Source of the DNA: AP-15 sp035538335
GTDB lineage: Bacteria > Pseudomonadota > Alphaproteobacteria > ATCC43930 > CGMCC-115725
Length of the DNA stretch: 64,000 nt
Reading direction: 5' to 3'
Assembly: GCA_035538335.1 (NCBI GenBank)
Contig: DATLKN010000022.1
Coordinates: forward strand, 108,311 to 172,310
Shown: piece after piece, positions 9,440 through 17,000 of the stretch
Numbering within the stretch: the first letter of the stretch is position 1
How the letters are laid out: every line of letters starts with the position of its first letter
Made by a program: the position numbers and the translations under genes
The notes under the pieces: model-generated
Seen by the model: the letters and a program-made list of their open reading frames with translations, nothing else
What the model was told of the DNA's origin: nothing
Databases searched by the model: none

Positions 9440-9443
9440 CGCC

Positions 9444-10373
9444 CTACTCCGCAGCCTCGCGCGCGCGTTCGCCGAGGCTGAAGCCGATCTTTTCGAGGTC
9501 GGCGATCAGCGCCTTCGACTGCGCCGCGTCGAGCGGCACCAGCGGCGGGCGCACCGCAGCCCATTCGGGATCGTGGTGGAAATGCGCCACGACCCGCTTC
9601 AAGGCGGGAACCATCGGGTAGGCCTGCATCGTCTTGCGGGCGAGCGTGATCTCGGCCTGCAAGGCGTCGGCGTTCGGCCCCCGCCAATTGTCGTAGAGCC
9701 TCTTGATGCCGGGCACGTTGATGTTGCCGGTCGCGGTGATGCAGCCCATGGCGCCCTTTCTGAGGCCGTCGAGGAGGAAGACCTCGGAGCCGGGGAACAC
9801 CGCGAAACCGGGATAGCGGTCGAGCAGCGCCGCCGTGTTGTTCCAGTCGCCGGAGCTGTCCTTGAGGCCGACGACCGTCGCGGGATAGGCCTTGATCAGG
9901 CGGCCGACGAGATCGAGCGAGAAGCCGACCACGGCGACGGGCGGGATGTGATAGAGGAACATCCGCAACGCCGGCGAGGCGACCCGGTCGATGACCGCGG
10001 CGAAAAAGGCGAAGATGCCGTCGTCGGGTACGCCCTTGTAATAGAAGGGCGGCAGCATCAGGACGCCGCCGCAGCCGCGCTCGACGGCGTGCCGCGCCAG
10101 CATCGCGGCGTCGGAAAAGGCGCAGGCGCCCACCCCCGGCATCAGCTTGCCGGCCGGAATGCCGGCCTCGACCAGCTTGTCCAGCAGATGCATGCGCTCG
10201 GCCGGCGACATCGAATTGGCTTCGCTCGTCGTGCCGAAGATCGACAGCCCGCCGGCGCCCTGGTCGAGCAGCCAACGGCAGAATGCGACATAGCGCGAGG
10301 CGTCGGGTTCGCCGTCCCGCGTGAACGGCGTCAGGACCGGGACGAGCACTCCGGCAAATGGCTGCGCGGTCAT
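9444..10373 (-). CDS. DapA-family (class I) aldolase/hydratase
   Basis: TIM-barrel Schiff-base enzyme of 309 residues. Catalytic K171 lies in VGLKDSSGD, the proton-relay tyrosine Y141 in YHIPP, and the substrate loop reads GTTSEAN in place of the GTTGE of true dihydrodipicolinate synthase. This points to a catabolic pyruvate-type lyase or hydratase rather than lysine synthesis. ATG 10373 has GAGGAG upstream; ATG 10388 is in frame but poorly spaced. It is the first gene of the gentisate operon. By analogy, hydratase-aldolases such as trans-o-hydroxybenzylidenepyruvate aldolase act upstream of salicylate and gentisate, which would fit; this is inference. Confidence 0.82.
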   Translation of the reverse strand: MTAQPFAGVLVPVLTPFTRDGEPDASRYVAFCRWLLDQGAGGLSIFGTTSEANSMSPAERMHLLDKLVEAGIPAGKLMPGVGACAFSDAAMLARHAVERGCGGVLMLPPFYYKGVPDDGIFAFFAAVIDRVASPALRMFLYHIPPVAVVGFSLDLVGRLIKAYPATVVGLKDSSGDWNNTAALLDRYPGFAVFPGSEVFLLDGLRKGAMGCITATGNINVPGIKRLYDNWRGPNADALQAEITLARKTMQAYPMVPALKRVVAHFHHDPEWAAVRPPLVPLDAAQSKALIADLEKIGFSLGERAREAAE

Positions 10374-10691
10374 CTCGAAACTCCTCATCGCGAAAAAGCG
10401 TCCATGCCGCGAGTAAGCGACCGCCGCCGGCCGCCGTCAACTGGGTAGTGGGTGATGTGAGATGCGATGGGCTTGGAGTGTCCGCTGCGGGCAGCCGCTC
10501 TTCCGCTCGTTCGGCGATTTAATCGTAGCCTTCGGCTATCGTGTGCGCCTGGGGCCTCCTCGCGCACCCAAAACAGGGTTGCAAGGGATATCGTCACCGA
10601 CCACTTTTAACAGATCGCCCTGACGACCCGCTGGGCATAGCGGCGACTGAGAGAGAAGCGCGCTCCCGCTCTAATCGGAGAGGGGGCGCAA
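10374..10691 (+). other. Divergent intergenic region
   Basis: 318 bases between the divergent aldolase operon and the Crp/Fnr gene. It must hold both promoters. I see no convincing -35/-10 pair, operator palindrome or RNA gene. Confidence 0.5.
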
Positions 10692-11393
10692 ATGCCATCC
10701 ACTCACAATGCTTTTCAAAACCGTCTTCTCGCAGCGTTCCCGCCGGAAGATGTGCAGCGCTTTTTTTCGGATCTCCGTCCCGTTTCCTTGCCCCTGCGGC
10801 ACGTTCTCTATGACGTAGGCGCACCGCTCGACCACGTTTACTTTATCGAGCAAGGGCTGTCTTCGATCCTGACGAGCATGTCGAACGGCTCCACCATCGA
10901 AGTCGGAATGATCGGCACGGAGGGGATGGTCGGGGTGCAGGTTCTTCTCGGAGGCCTGACATCGAACCGCCAGTTCATCGCGCAGGCCCCGATAAACGCG
11001 CTGCGCATGAATGCCGCTCGGTGCAAGGCGGCATTTGATCAGAGCGCGGCGGTGCGCGGTGTCATGCTGCGCTTTGCCGAAGCCGTCTTCGACCTCGCCT
11101 CGCAAACCGCTGCCTGCAACCGCCTCCACTCGATCGAACAGCGCTGCGCCCGTTGGCTCTTGATGTCGAGCGATCGCGTTCGCTCGGACACCATCCCGAT
11201 GACGCACGAATTCCTGGCGTCGATGCTCGGCGTCCGGCGTGCCGGGATTACGACGACGCTCGGAGAACTCGATCGCTCCGGGCTAATCAACAATGGTCGC
11301 GGTCACGTCACGATCACCGATCGCGAGGGCCTCGAGGCGACCGCTTGCGAGTGCTACGAGATCGATCACCGTCGACTCCAAGGGTTGCCCTGA
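10692..11393 (+). CDS. Crp/Fnr-family transcriptional regulator
   Basis: Regulator of 233 residues: an N-terminal cyclic-nucleotide-binding-like beta-roll (about 10-130), a dimer helix (about 135-155) and a C-terminal winged helix with TIPMTHEFLASMLGVRRAGITTTL as two short helices. No Fnr cysteine cluster is present in the N-terminus, so it is not an oxygen-sensing Fnr; the ligand is unknown. This architecture, ending in an ACECY-type tail, is very common in Rhizobiales, where such genes occur in many copies. It is divergent from the gentisate operon, but no binding site supports direct control. Confidence 0.88.
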   Translation: MPSTHNAFQNRLLAAFPPEDVQRFFSDLRPVSLPLRHVLYDVGAPLDHVYFIEQGLSSILTSMSNGSTIEVGMIGTEGMVGVQVLLGGLTSNRQFIAQAPINALRMNAARCKAAFDQSAAVRGVMLRFAEAVFDLASQTAACNRLHSIEQRCARWLLMSSDRVRSDTIPMTHEFLASMLGVRRAGITTTLGELDRSGLINNGRGHVTITDREGLEATACECYEIDHRRLQGLP

Positions 11394-11526
11394 GGGCGCC
11401 CGCCACTGTTTAGCGGCGGCTGTCAAAAAATTTTTCAACTGTTCTTCACCGTACAGACACGGGAGGGGGGCTTTTTTACCTCTTTACGTCCGTGAGGGGA
11501 TCGGGTTGCGCGATCCTCGCGCCCCT

Positions 11527-11802
11527 ATGTTCTCTCACCCGAAGAACCGGGCGCGCATTATGTTTCCCGTCGTGATCCGCATACGCGAGACGGATGAAAA
11601 CGCTCTGACGGCGAGGATGAATGCTATGCGGGAGTGGCTCGACCGTAGCCGGTTCGAGCCTTCGACCTTCCGCTACACATTCGAGCCGCTCGGTTTCGTC
11701 TTCCAGGTCGATTTCAAGGTGGAGGCCGAGGCGGCTGCCTTTGCCAACCAGTTCGGCGGGCGAATTTCGGCCGAATCCGCAGAGATGAAGGCGGCGGACT
11801 AA
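11527..11802 (+). CDS. Small conserved-looking protein of unknown function
   Basis: I do not recognise this 91-residue protein (80 residues if ATG 11560 is the start). It is soluble and mixed alpha/beta, with a plausible beta-alpha-beta core: FPVVIRIRET, a helix, then FRYTFEPLGFVFQVDFKV, and ends in a short helix. ATG 11560 begins directly with the structured core; ATG 11527 adds 11 basic residues. It stands 19 bases before the next small gene and 130 bases after the Crp/Fnr gene, so the two may form a small operon. Confidence 0.6.
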   Translation: MFSHPKNRARIMFPVVIRIRETDENALTARMNAMREWLDRSRFEPSTFRYTFEPLGFVFQVDFKVEAEAAAFANQFGGRISAESAEMKAAD

Positions 11803-11821
11803 AGAAAACCAGGAGGGGGCC

Positions 11822-12004
11822 ATGCGGACTTATCGCTGCTTCTTTCTGAACGAGGCCGACCACATCAAAGCTGCCGAAATCATCGAGGTCGAAGAAATCG
11901 ACGATGCAGTCGAGAGGGCGCGGGTCATGCTGCGAGAACGGCCTCAGCACCGAACCGTCGAGATATGGGAGGGAGCGCGAATGCTCTACCGCGTGGGCAA
12001 GTGA
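11822..12004 (+). CDS. Small unknown protein, 60 residues
   Basis: Begins at ATG 11822 with AGGAGGGGG directly upstream, a strong ribosome-binding site. The 60 residues predict a beta strand (TYRCFFLN), a helix, and a final strand ending EIWEGARMLYRVG. This pattern is typical of short orphan proteins in Rhizobiales whose function is unknown. No membrane segment, metal motif or DNA-binding motif is present. The spacing to the preceding gene suggests cotranscription. Confidence 0.65.
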   Translation: MRTYRCFFLNEADHIKAAEIIEVEEIDDAVERARVMLRERPQHRTVEIWEGARMLYRVGK

Positions 12005-12525
12005 GAGAAATCTGAACCAGCAAAAAGCTGAACGGCCCTCGGGGCCTTCACCGTCAAACGCAAAACAGCGAAGCGCCCCGTGGCTCTCGCCGGAGCTTCG
12101 GTGGCCTTATTCGACCACTCAAGCTGTATTCGACCACTCAGGCGACGGCGGTTCGGTCGCATAGGCGGGACGCGTTCGATCTTGCAGGGATGCCCCTAAC
12201 GCACCTGCCCAACGCGCCCCTTCGACATGGCCGCGAAGCACCGCTCGCGGTGAACTAAGCGCATTTTCCGACCGGGTGGACCCACTTCTTCGTCACCCCC
12301 GCGTGATCCCCGCCTTCGCGGGGAGGGGTCCAGGGCAACGCTCCGTCGCTCGCCCTGGGTTCCCGCTTTCGCGGGAACGACGAACTGCTCTGATCGGATA
12401 CGGCTTCTAACGAGCCGATTTTCGGCCCCGATCAAGGAGGCAATTTCAAAAACTCAGTCACCGGCCGGCTGGAGGTATGCGCGAGTCATGTACTACTATC
12501 CTGCCGACGATCGCAGGGGGATGAA
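12005..12525 (+). other. Intergenic region with repeats
   Basis: 521 bases without a convincing gene. It holds a small GC hairpin near 12034-12046 (GGCCC/GGGCC), a 14-base direct repeat TATTCGACCACTCA at 12108-12121 and 12127-12140, and a compound palindromic repeat at 12291-12381. Short frames here are not supported by ribosome-binding sites. Confidence 0.6.
12291..12381. repeat. Compound palindromic intergenic repeat
   Basis: Three nested or adjacent hairpins: CCCCGCCTTCGCGGGG at 12308-12323, CAGGGC pairing with GCCCTG, and TTCCCGCTTTCGCGGGAA at 12360-12377, flanked by CGTCACCCCCGC and GCGGGAACGACG. This is the layout of REP/BIME-like repeats found in many copies in proteobacteria. It may stabilise the 3' end of upstream mRNA. 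Confidence 0.7.
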
Positions 12526-13470
12526 TTGAGCGAAAATCAGCCGTTCGAGGAGGCCGGGACCTTCATGGGCGTGCCGGCCGCGCGCAAGCTCTCCGGCAAT
12601 CTGGCGGCGATCCTCGGAATCCCGTTCGATTGCGGCGTTCATCCGACCCGGATCGGCGCGCGGCTGGGGCCGCAGGCGATCCGCCAGCAATCGGGGTTGG
12701 TGCGGCGCTACGAGCCGCCGTTCCGGGATTTCGATCCCATAGAACGGTTGCGCCTCGTCGATTGCGGCGATGTGAAGGTGCGGCCGAGCTATATCTCGGA
12801 AGCCTTCGCGAATATCGACAGGGCAGTCTCGGAGATCGTCACCGCCGGCGCCATCCCGGTCACGATGGGCGGCGACGGCGCCGTCACGCTGCCGCAGTTG
12901 CGCGCGCTGCATCGCCGCCACCCTGGTCTCGTCGTCCTTCATATCGACGCGCATACCGACGCCTACCCCGACGACGGCGTCAGCAAATACACGACGGCGA
13001 CGACCTTTACCCGCGCCGCCGAGGAGGGCGTCGTCGACACCGAGAACTCGATCCATCTCGGCGCGCGCGGCCCGATCGCCTACCAGGGCATCTTCGAATA
13101 TACGCGCCGCTGGGGCTATGAGCTGATCGCCGGGGCCGAGCTCGAGCGCCAGGGGATCCCCGCCATCCTCGCCTACATCCGCAAACGGCTGGAAGGGCGC
13201 CCGGTCTATCTGTGCTTCGACATGGACGTATTCGACCCTTCGGTGGCGCCGGGCGTGTGCACCCCGACCTGGGGCGGGCTCACGGCCAAGGAAGGACTCG
13301 CGCTGCTCGACGGGCTCGCGGGGCTCGATTTCGTCGCCTTCGACGTCAACACGGTGAGCCCGCCGCACGACAGCGCCGGCATGACCGCCTTCCTCGCCGG
13401 CACCGTCATCCTCAAATGCCTGCAGGCGGCGGCGATCGGGCTCGACCGCAAGAACGCGCCGCCGCCATGA
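12526..13470 (+). CDS. Ureohydrolase-fold protein (arginase/agmatinase family) with altered active site
   Basis: 314 residues with the arginase fold. Start is TTG 12526 behind GGGGG; the nearby ATG 12521 stops after two codons. Metal motifs DAHTD (D141, H143, D145) and FDMDVFDP (D232, D234) are intact. The first motif, normally GGDHS, reads GGDGA, so the His that binds the first Mn ion is G118. The late glutamate that contacts the guanidinium (EVxP) also aligns to T276 (VNTVSP). A standard arginase/agmatinase reaction is therefore doubtful. It overlaps the enoyl-CoA hydratase start by 4 bp, pointing to a catabolic pathway. Confidence 0.8.
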   Translation: MSENQPFEEAGTFMGVPAARKLSGNLAAILGIPFDCGVHPTRIGARLGPQAIRQQSGLVRRYEPPFRDFDPIERLRLVDCGDVKVRPSYISEAFANIDRAVSEIVTAGAIPVTMGGDGAVTLPQLRALHRRHPGLVVLHIDAHTDAYPDDGVSKYTTATTFTRAAEEGVVDTENSIHLGARGPIAYQGIFEYTRRWGYELIAGAELERQGIPAILAYIRKRLEGRPVYLCFDMDVFDPSVAPGVCTPTWGGLTAKEGLALLDGLAGLDFVAFDVNTVSPPHDSAGMTAFLAGTVILKCLQAAAIGLDRKNAPPP

Positions 13471-14249
13471 GCGGCAGCTTTCGGGTGGAGTGCGAGGAGC
13501 TTGCCGGCGGCGGGCGGCTGGCGCGGCTGACGATCGACAACCGGAAGAAGCTCAACACCCTCAATCGCGCCTTGATGGGCGAGATCGTCGCCGCGATGGC
13601 GGGGCTCGCCGCGGACCCCGAACTGCGCCTCGCCGTCGTCACGGGCGCCGGCGGCCGCGCCTTCGTCGGCGGCGCTGACCTCGGCGAGCTCGCCGCGCTC
13701 GATGCCGACAGCGCACAGGATCTGATCACGCTCGTCCATCGCACCTGCGACGCCTTCCGCCGGCTGCCGGTGCCGGTCGTCGCCCGCATCGAGGGCTATG
13801 CGCTCGGCGCCGGGCTCGAACTCGCCTGCGCCTGCGATCTGAGGGTGGCGAGCGAGACCGCGAAATTCGGCATGCCGGAAGTCGGGATCGGCATTCCCTC
13901 CGTCGTCGAAGCGGCGCTGCTGCCGGGGCTCGTCGGCGCCGGCCGGGCGCGACGGCTGCTCTACACCGGCGAGATGATCGACGCCGCCACGGCCGAAGCC
14001 TGGGGCCTCGTCGATATCGTGGCGCCGGCCGACGCGCTCGATGCGGCGATCGACCGCCTCGCCCGCCCGATCCTCGCTGCCGGGCCCCGCGCGATCCGGA
14101 TCCAGAAGGCGCTGATCCATGACTGGGAGGAACTGCCGACGAGCGCAGCGGTCGAGCGCGGCATCGCCGCCTTCGTGTCCGCCCACCAGGGCGAGGAGCC
14201 GCGACGGATGGCTGAGGCCGCGCTCGCCCGGCTGCGCGCGCGGCGATGA
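13467..14249 (+). CDS. Enoyl-CoA hydratase/isomerase family protein
   Basis: Crotonase-fold enzyme of 260 residues. The two oxyanion-hole segments are GGADL (about 68-72) and GYALGAG (110-116). Both catalytic glutamates of true hydratases are present, E118 (GAGLEL) and E138 (MPEVG), so hydration of a 2-enoyl-CoA is likely. ATG 13467 overlaps the ureohydrolase stop and the gene's own stop overlaps the radC start, so three genes are translationally coupled. Together with the downstream acyl-CoA dehydrogenase it suggests breakdown of an acyl-CoA. Confidence 0.87.
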   Translation: MSGSFRVECEELAGGGRLARLTIDNRKKLNTLNRALMGEIVAAMAGLAADPELRLAVVTGAGGRAFVGGADLGELAALDADSAQDLITLVHRTCDAFRRLPVPVVARIEGYALGAGLELACACDLRVASETAKFGMPEVGIGIPSVVEAALLPGLVGAGRARRLLYTGEMIDAATAEAWGLVDIVAPADALDAAIDRLARPILAAGPRAIRIQKALIHDWEELPTSAAVERGIAAFVSAHQGEEPRRMAEAALARLRARR

Positions 14250-14965
14250 ACGCCCGCCGCCGCAGCAAGGGCGAACTCGCCGATGCGGCGACGGCGATCC
14301 CGCATTACTACGGCCACCGGCAGCGCCTGCGCGAGCGGCTGATCACCGGCGGCGCCGAGAACCTGCCCGATTACGAGCTGCTTGAAGTCCTGCTCTTCGC
14401 CCACAACCCGCGCGGCGATGTGAAGCCCCTGGCAAAGCAGCTGATCGACGGCTTCGGCGGGTTTCCCGAGGTGCTGAGCGCCGACCCGGACGCGCTCGCT
14501 GCGGCGGGTCTCGGCCCCGCCGGCATCGCCGCGCTGAAGAGCGTGCGGGAAGCGGCGATTCGCCTGATGCGGGCGGAATTGCGCGAGCGTCCCATCATCG
14601 GCTCGTGGGACAAGCTGATCGATTACTGCACGGCGCAAATCGCCTACGGACAGGTGGAGGAATTCCACCTGCTTTTCCTCGACCGCAAGAACGCGCTGCT
14701 GAAGCACGAGCGGCAAGGGCGCGGCACCGTCGACCACACCCCGGTCTACACGCGCGAGGTCATCAAGCGCGCGCTCGAACTGCAGGCCTCGGCGCTGATC
14801 CTCGTACACAATCACCCATCGGGCGATCCGACGCCCTCCAAGGCCGACATCGCGGTGACGCGCGACATCATGAAGGCGGGCCAGGCAGTCGGCGTGACGT
14901 TGCACGACCATGTCATCATCGGCCGCGGCCGGCATGCGAGCCTGCGCGAGCTGGGGCTGCTTTGA
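14246..14965 (+). CDS. radC: RadC-family JAMM-domain protein
   Basis: 239 residues: a helix-hairpin-helix-like N-terminus (about 15-115) and a C-terminal MPN/JAMM domain with HNHPSGDPTPSKAD (H188, H190, D201), a complete zinc site. RadC proteins are widespread, but the old DNA-repair assignment is disputed and the molecular role is unsettled. It is linked by a 4-bp overlap to enoyl-CoA hydratase, an odd partner. The context gives no hint of competence or mobile elements. Confidence 0.92.
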   Translation: MNARRRSKGELADAATAIPHYYGHRQRLRERLITGGAENLPDYELLEVLLFAHNPRGDVKPLAKQLIDGFGGFPEVLSADPDALAAAGLGPAGIAALKSVREAAIRLMRAELRERPIIGSWDKLIDYCTAQIAYGQVEEFHLLFLDRKNALLKHERQGRGTVDHTPVYTREVIKRALELQASALILVHNHPSGDPTPSKADIAVTRDIMKAGQAVGVTLHDHVIIGRGRHASLRELGLL

Positions 14966-14986
14966 CGCGATAGGGAGTATCGGAAT

Positions 14987-16153
14987 TTGTTTTCCGCCCT
15001 TACCGACGAGCAAAGGCAATTCGTCATGAGCGTGCGCGCGCTCGCGCAAAAGGAATTCCGCCCGCGCGCCGCGAAATATATGGACGGCACCTTTCCGTGG
15101 GAGAACATGCGCCCGCTGGCCGAGCTCGGCATTCTCGGCATGGCCGTGCCGGAGGAATACGGCGGGCTCGGCCTCTCGGTCTTCGACACCGCCCTCGTCC
15201 TCGAGGAGATCGCCAAGGTCTGCTACGTGACGGCGATGGCCGTGCTCGGCGAGGTCGGGGTGCAGACGCGCATCATCGCCACCTATGCGCCCGAAGCCAT
15301 CAAACGGCGTATCTTGCCGGCGGTGTGCCGCGGCGAATGCCTGCTCGCGATCTGCATGACCGAGCCCGACGCCGGCACCGACGTCGCCAATTACAAGACC
15401 AATGTCGACCGCCTCGGCAACGGCTTGCGCCTCAACGGCACGAAGACGCTGATCAGCCGCGCCGAGGAGGCCGGCATGTTCGTCGTCTTCACGCGGGTCG
15501 ATCGGCGGCCGGGACGGGAGGGGATCGGCTGTGTGCTCATCGAGAAGGGGACGCCCGGCTTCGCCGTCACCGGTACCTTTCATACGATGGGCGGCGAGAA
15601 TCTGCATGAAGTCAGGTTCGAGAATTGTGAATTGCCGCCGGAAAACCTTGTCATCGAAGAGGACGGCTTTCGCAGCCTCCTATCCGCGTTCAACACGCAA
15701 CGCTGCTTGAACCCGGCGATCTCGCTGGGGCTCGCCGAAGGCGCCCTCGAGGAAGCGGTGCGTTACGCCCGCGAGCGGCAGGCCTTCGGCCGGCCGATCG
15801 GTCAGTTCCAGGGCATGCGCTGGAAGATCGCCGAGATGTACAAGGAGATCGAGACCGGGCGCAGCGTGCTCTACCGCGCCTGCACCAGCGCCGATCCCTT
15901 CCCCGATCCGCTCCTGGCGGCGGTCGCCAAAGTATTCTGCAACGAGATGGCCTTGAAGGTGACGAGCGAGGCGATCCAGGTGCATGGCGGCTACGGCTTC
16001 ACCGACGAGTTTCCGGTGTCGCGCTACTACCGCGGCGCGCGCTACGGGACCTTGGGCGGCGGCACCTCGGAGACCTTGCGCGAGCTGATCGGCAAGCGCG
16101 TCATGTCGGGGCTCGACCCGATCGACGGAATCCTGGGGCTCGGCGCCTTCTGA
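14987..16153 (+). CDS. Acyl-CoA dehydrogenase family protein lacking the usual catalytic base
   Basis: 388-residue flavoprotein of the ACAD fold, starting at TTG 14987 with GGGAG 9 bases upstream. Family features: ICMTEPDAGTD in the FAD-binding middle domain, RERQAFGRPIGQFQ, and IQVHGGYGFTDEFPVSRYYRG. The catalytic glutamate of short/medium-chain enzymes sits in YEGTS; here it reads GGGTS (357-361). The alternative base position used by isovaleryl-CoA and long-chain enzymes aligns to Q238. It may be a non-dehydrogenating member, as in desulfinase or CaiA-type relatives, or use another base. It follows radC by 21 bases. Confidence 0.83.
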   Translation: MFSALTDEQRQFVMSVRALAQKEFRPRAAKYMDGTFPWENMRPLAELGILGMAVPEEYGGLGLSVFDTALVLEEIAKVCYVTAMAVLGEVGVQTRIIATYAPEAIKRRILPAVCRGECLLAICMTEPDAGTDVANYKTNVDRLGNGLRLNGTKTLISRAEEAGMFVVFTRVDRRPGREGIGCVLIEKGTPGFAVTGTFHTMGGENLHEVRFENCELPPENLVIEEDGFRSLLSAFNTQRCLNPAISLGLAEGALEEAVRYARERQAFGRPIGQFQGMRWKIAEMYKEIETGRSVLYRACTSADPFPDPLLAAVAKVFCNEMALKVTSEAIQVHGGYGFTDEFPVSRYYRGARYGTLGGGTSETLRELIGKRVMSGLDPIDGILGLGAF

Positions 16154-16159
16154 TAGGCG

Positions 16160-16924
16160 CTACGGCGCGATCATTATCCCGCCATCGACGACAATCACCT
16201 GACCCGTCACATAGGCACCGGCCGGCGAGGCGAGCATCAACGCGACGCCGGCGATGTCGTCGGGTTCGCCCAATCGGCGCAGCGGGGTCGCCGCCTCGCG
16301 CCCGGCCCGCCGCGCGTCGTCCTCCCACAGCGCGCGGGCGAATTCGGTCTTGACGAGCCCGGGCGCGATGCAGTTGACGCGCAGGTTGTAGGGTCCCCAC
16401 TCGACGGCGAGATTGCGCGCCAGCGCGGCGTCCGCCGCCTTGGTGACCCCATACATGCCGAGCTGCGTCGTGCCGCGCAGCGCGGCAATCGAGATGATGT
16501 AGATGATGGCGCCGTCGCGGCGCTCCTTCATCTCGGGCGCCACCATCCGCGACAGCCACAGGTTGCTCAGCACGTTGTTGACCATCATGCGCTCGAAGGC
16601 CTCGTCGGTCAGTCCGTCGAGCGAGCCGAAATGCGGGTTGACCGCCGCGTTGCAGACGAGGATGTCGATCCGCCCCCACGCCTCGCGGGTGCGCGCGACG
16701 AGGTTTTCGAGCTGCGCCTTGTCGGAGATGCGCGCCGGTACCGGCATCGCCTCGCCGCCCTTCTCGCGCAGCGCCGCCGCGACTTCCTCGCAAGCCTCGG
16801 CGCGGCGGCCGGAGATGACGACCCGCGCACCGGCTTCGACGAAGGTCTCCGCGATGGCGCGACCGATGCCGCGGCTCGATCCGGTGACGATCGCGACCTT
16901 GCCGCCGAGGTCGAATAGCTTCAT
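16160..16924 (-). CDS. SDR-family oxidoreductase
   Basis: Classical short-chain dehydrogenase of 254 residues, starting at ATG 16924 with AAGGAGG upstream. Motifs: TGSSRGIG (about 14-21), CNAA, active-site serine region IISIAA and YGVTK as YxxxK, and a C-terminal GQVIVVDGG. It resembles 3-oxoacyl-ACP reductase/glucose-dehydrogenase-type SDRs. It converges on the acyl-CoA dehydrogenase gene with six bases between stops, so it may share the acyl-CoA theme but is a separate transcript. Confidence 0.87.
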   Translation of the reverse strand: MKLFDLGGKVAIVTGSSRGIGRAIAETFVEAGARVVISGRRAEACEEVAAALREKGGEAMPVPARISDKAQLENLVARTREAWGRIDILVCNAAVNPHFGSLDGLTDEAFERMMVNNVLSNLWLSRMVAPEMKERRDGAIIYIISIAALRGTTQLGMYGVTKAADAALARNLAVEWGPYNLRVNCIAPGLVKTEFARALWEDDARRAGREAATPLRRLGEPDDIAGVALMLASPAGAYVTGQVIVVDGGIMIAP

Positions 16925-17000
16925 GACGCCTCCTTGTCTTGCAAAGGACATCATGCGCGAGGAATTCCGTTCCCGAAAGAGGCGGGCGAACGGCTTGGGG

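Noticed and set aside
10374..10691. Fnr/Crp-type binding site upstream of the gentisate operon
   Set aside because: No TTGAT-N4-ATCAA-like or TGTGA-N6-TCACA palindrome could be found by eye.
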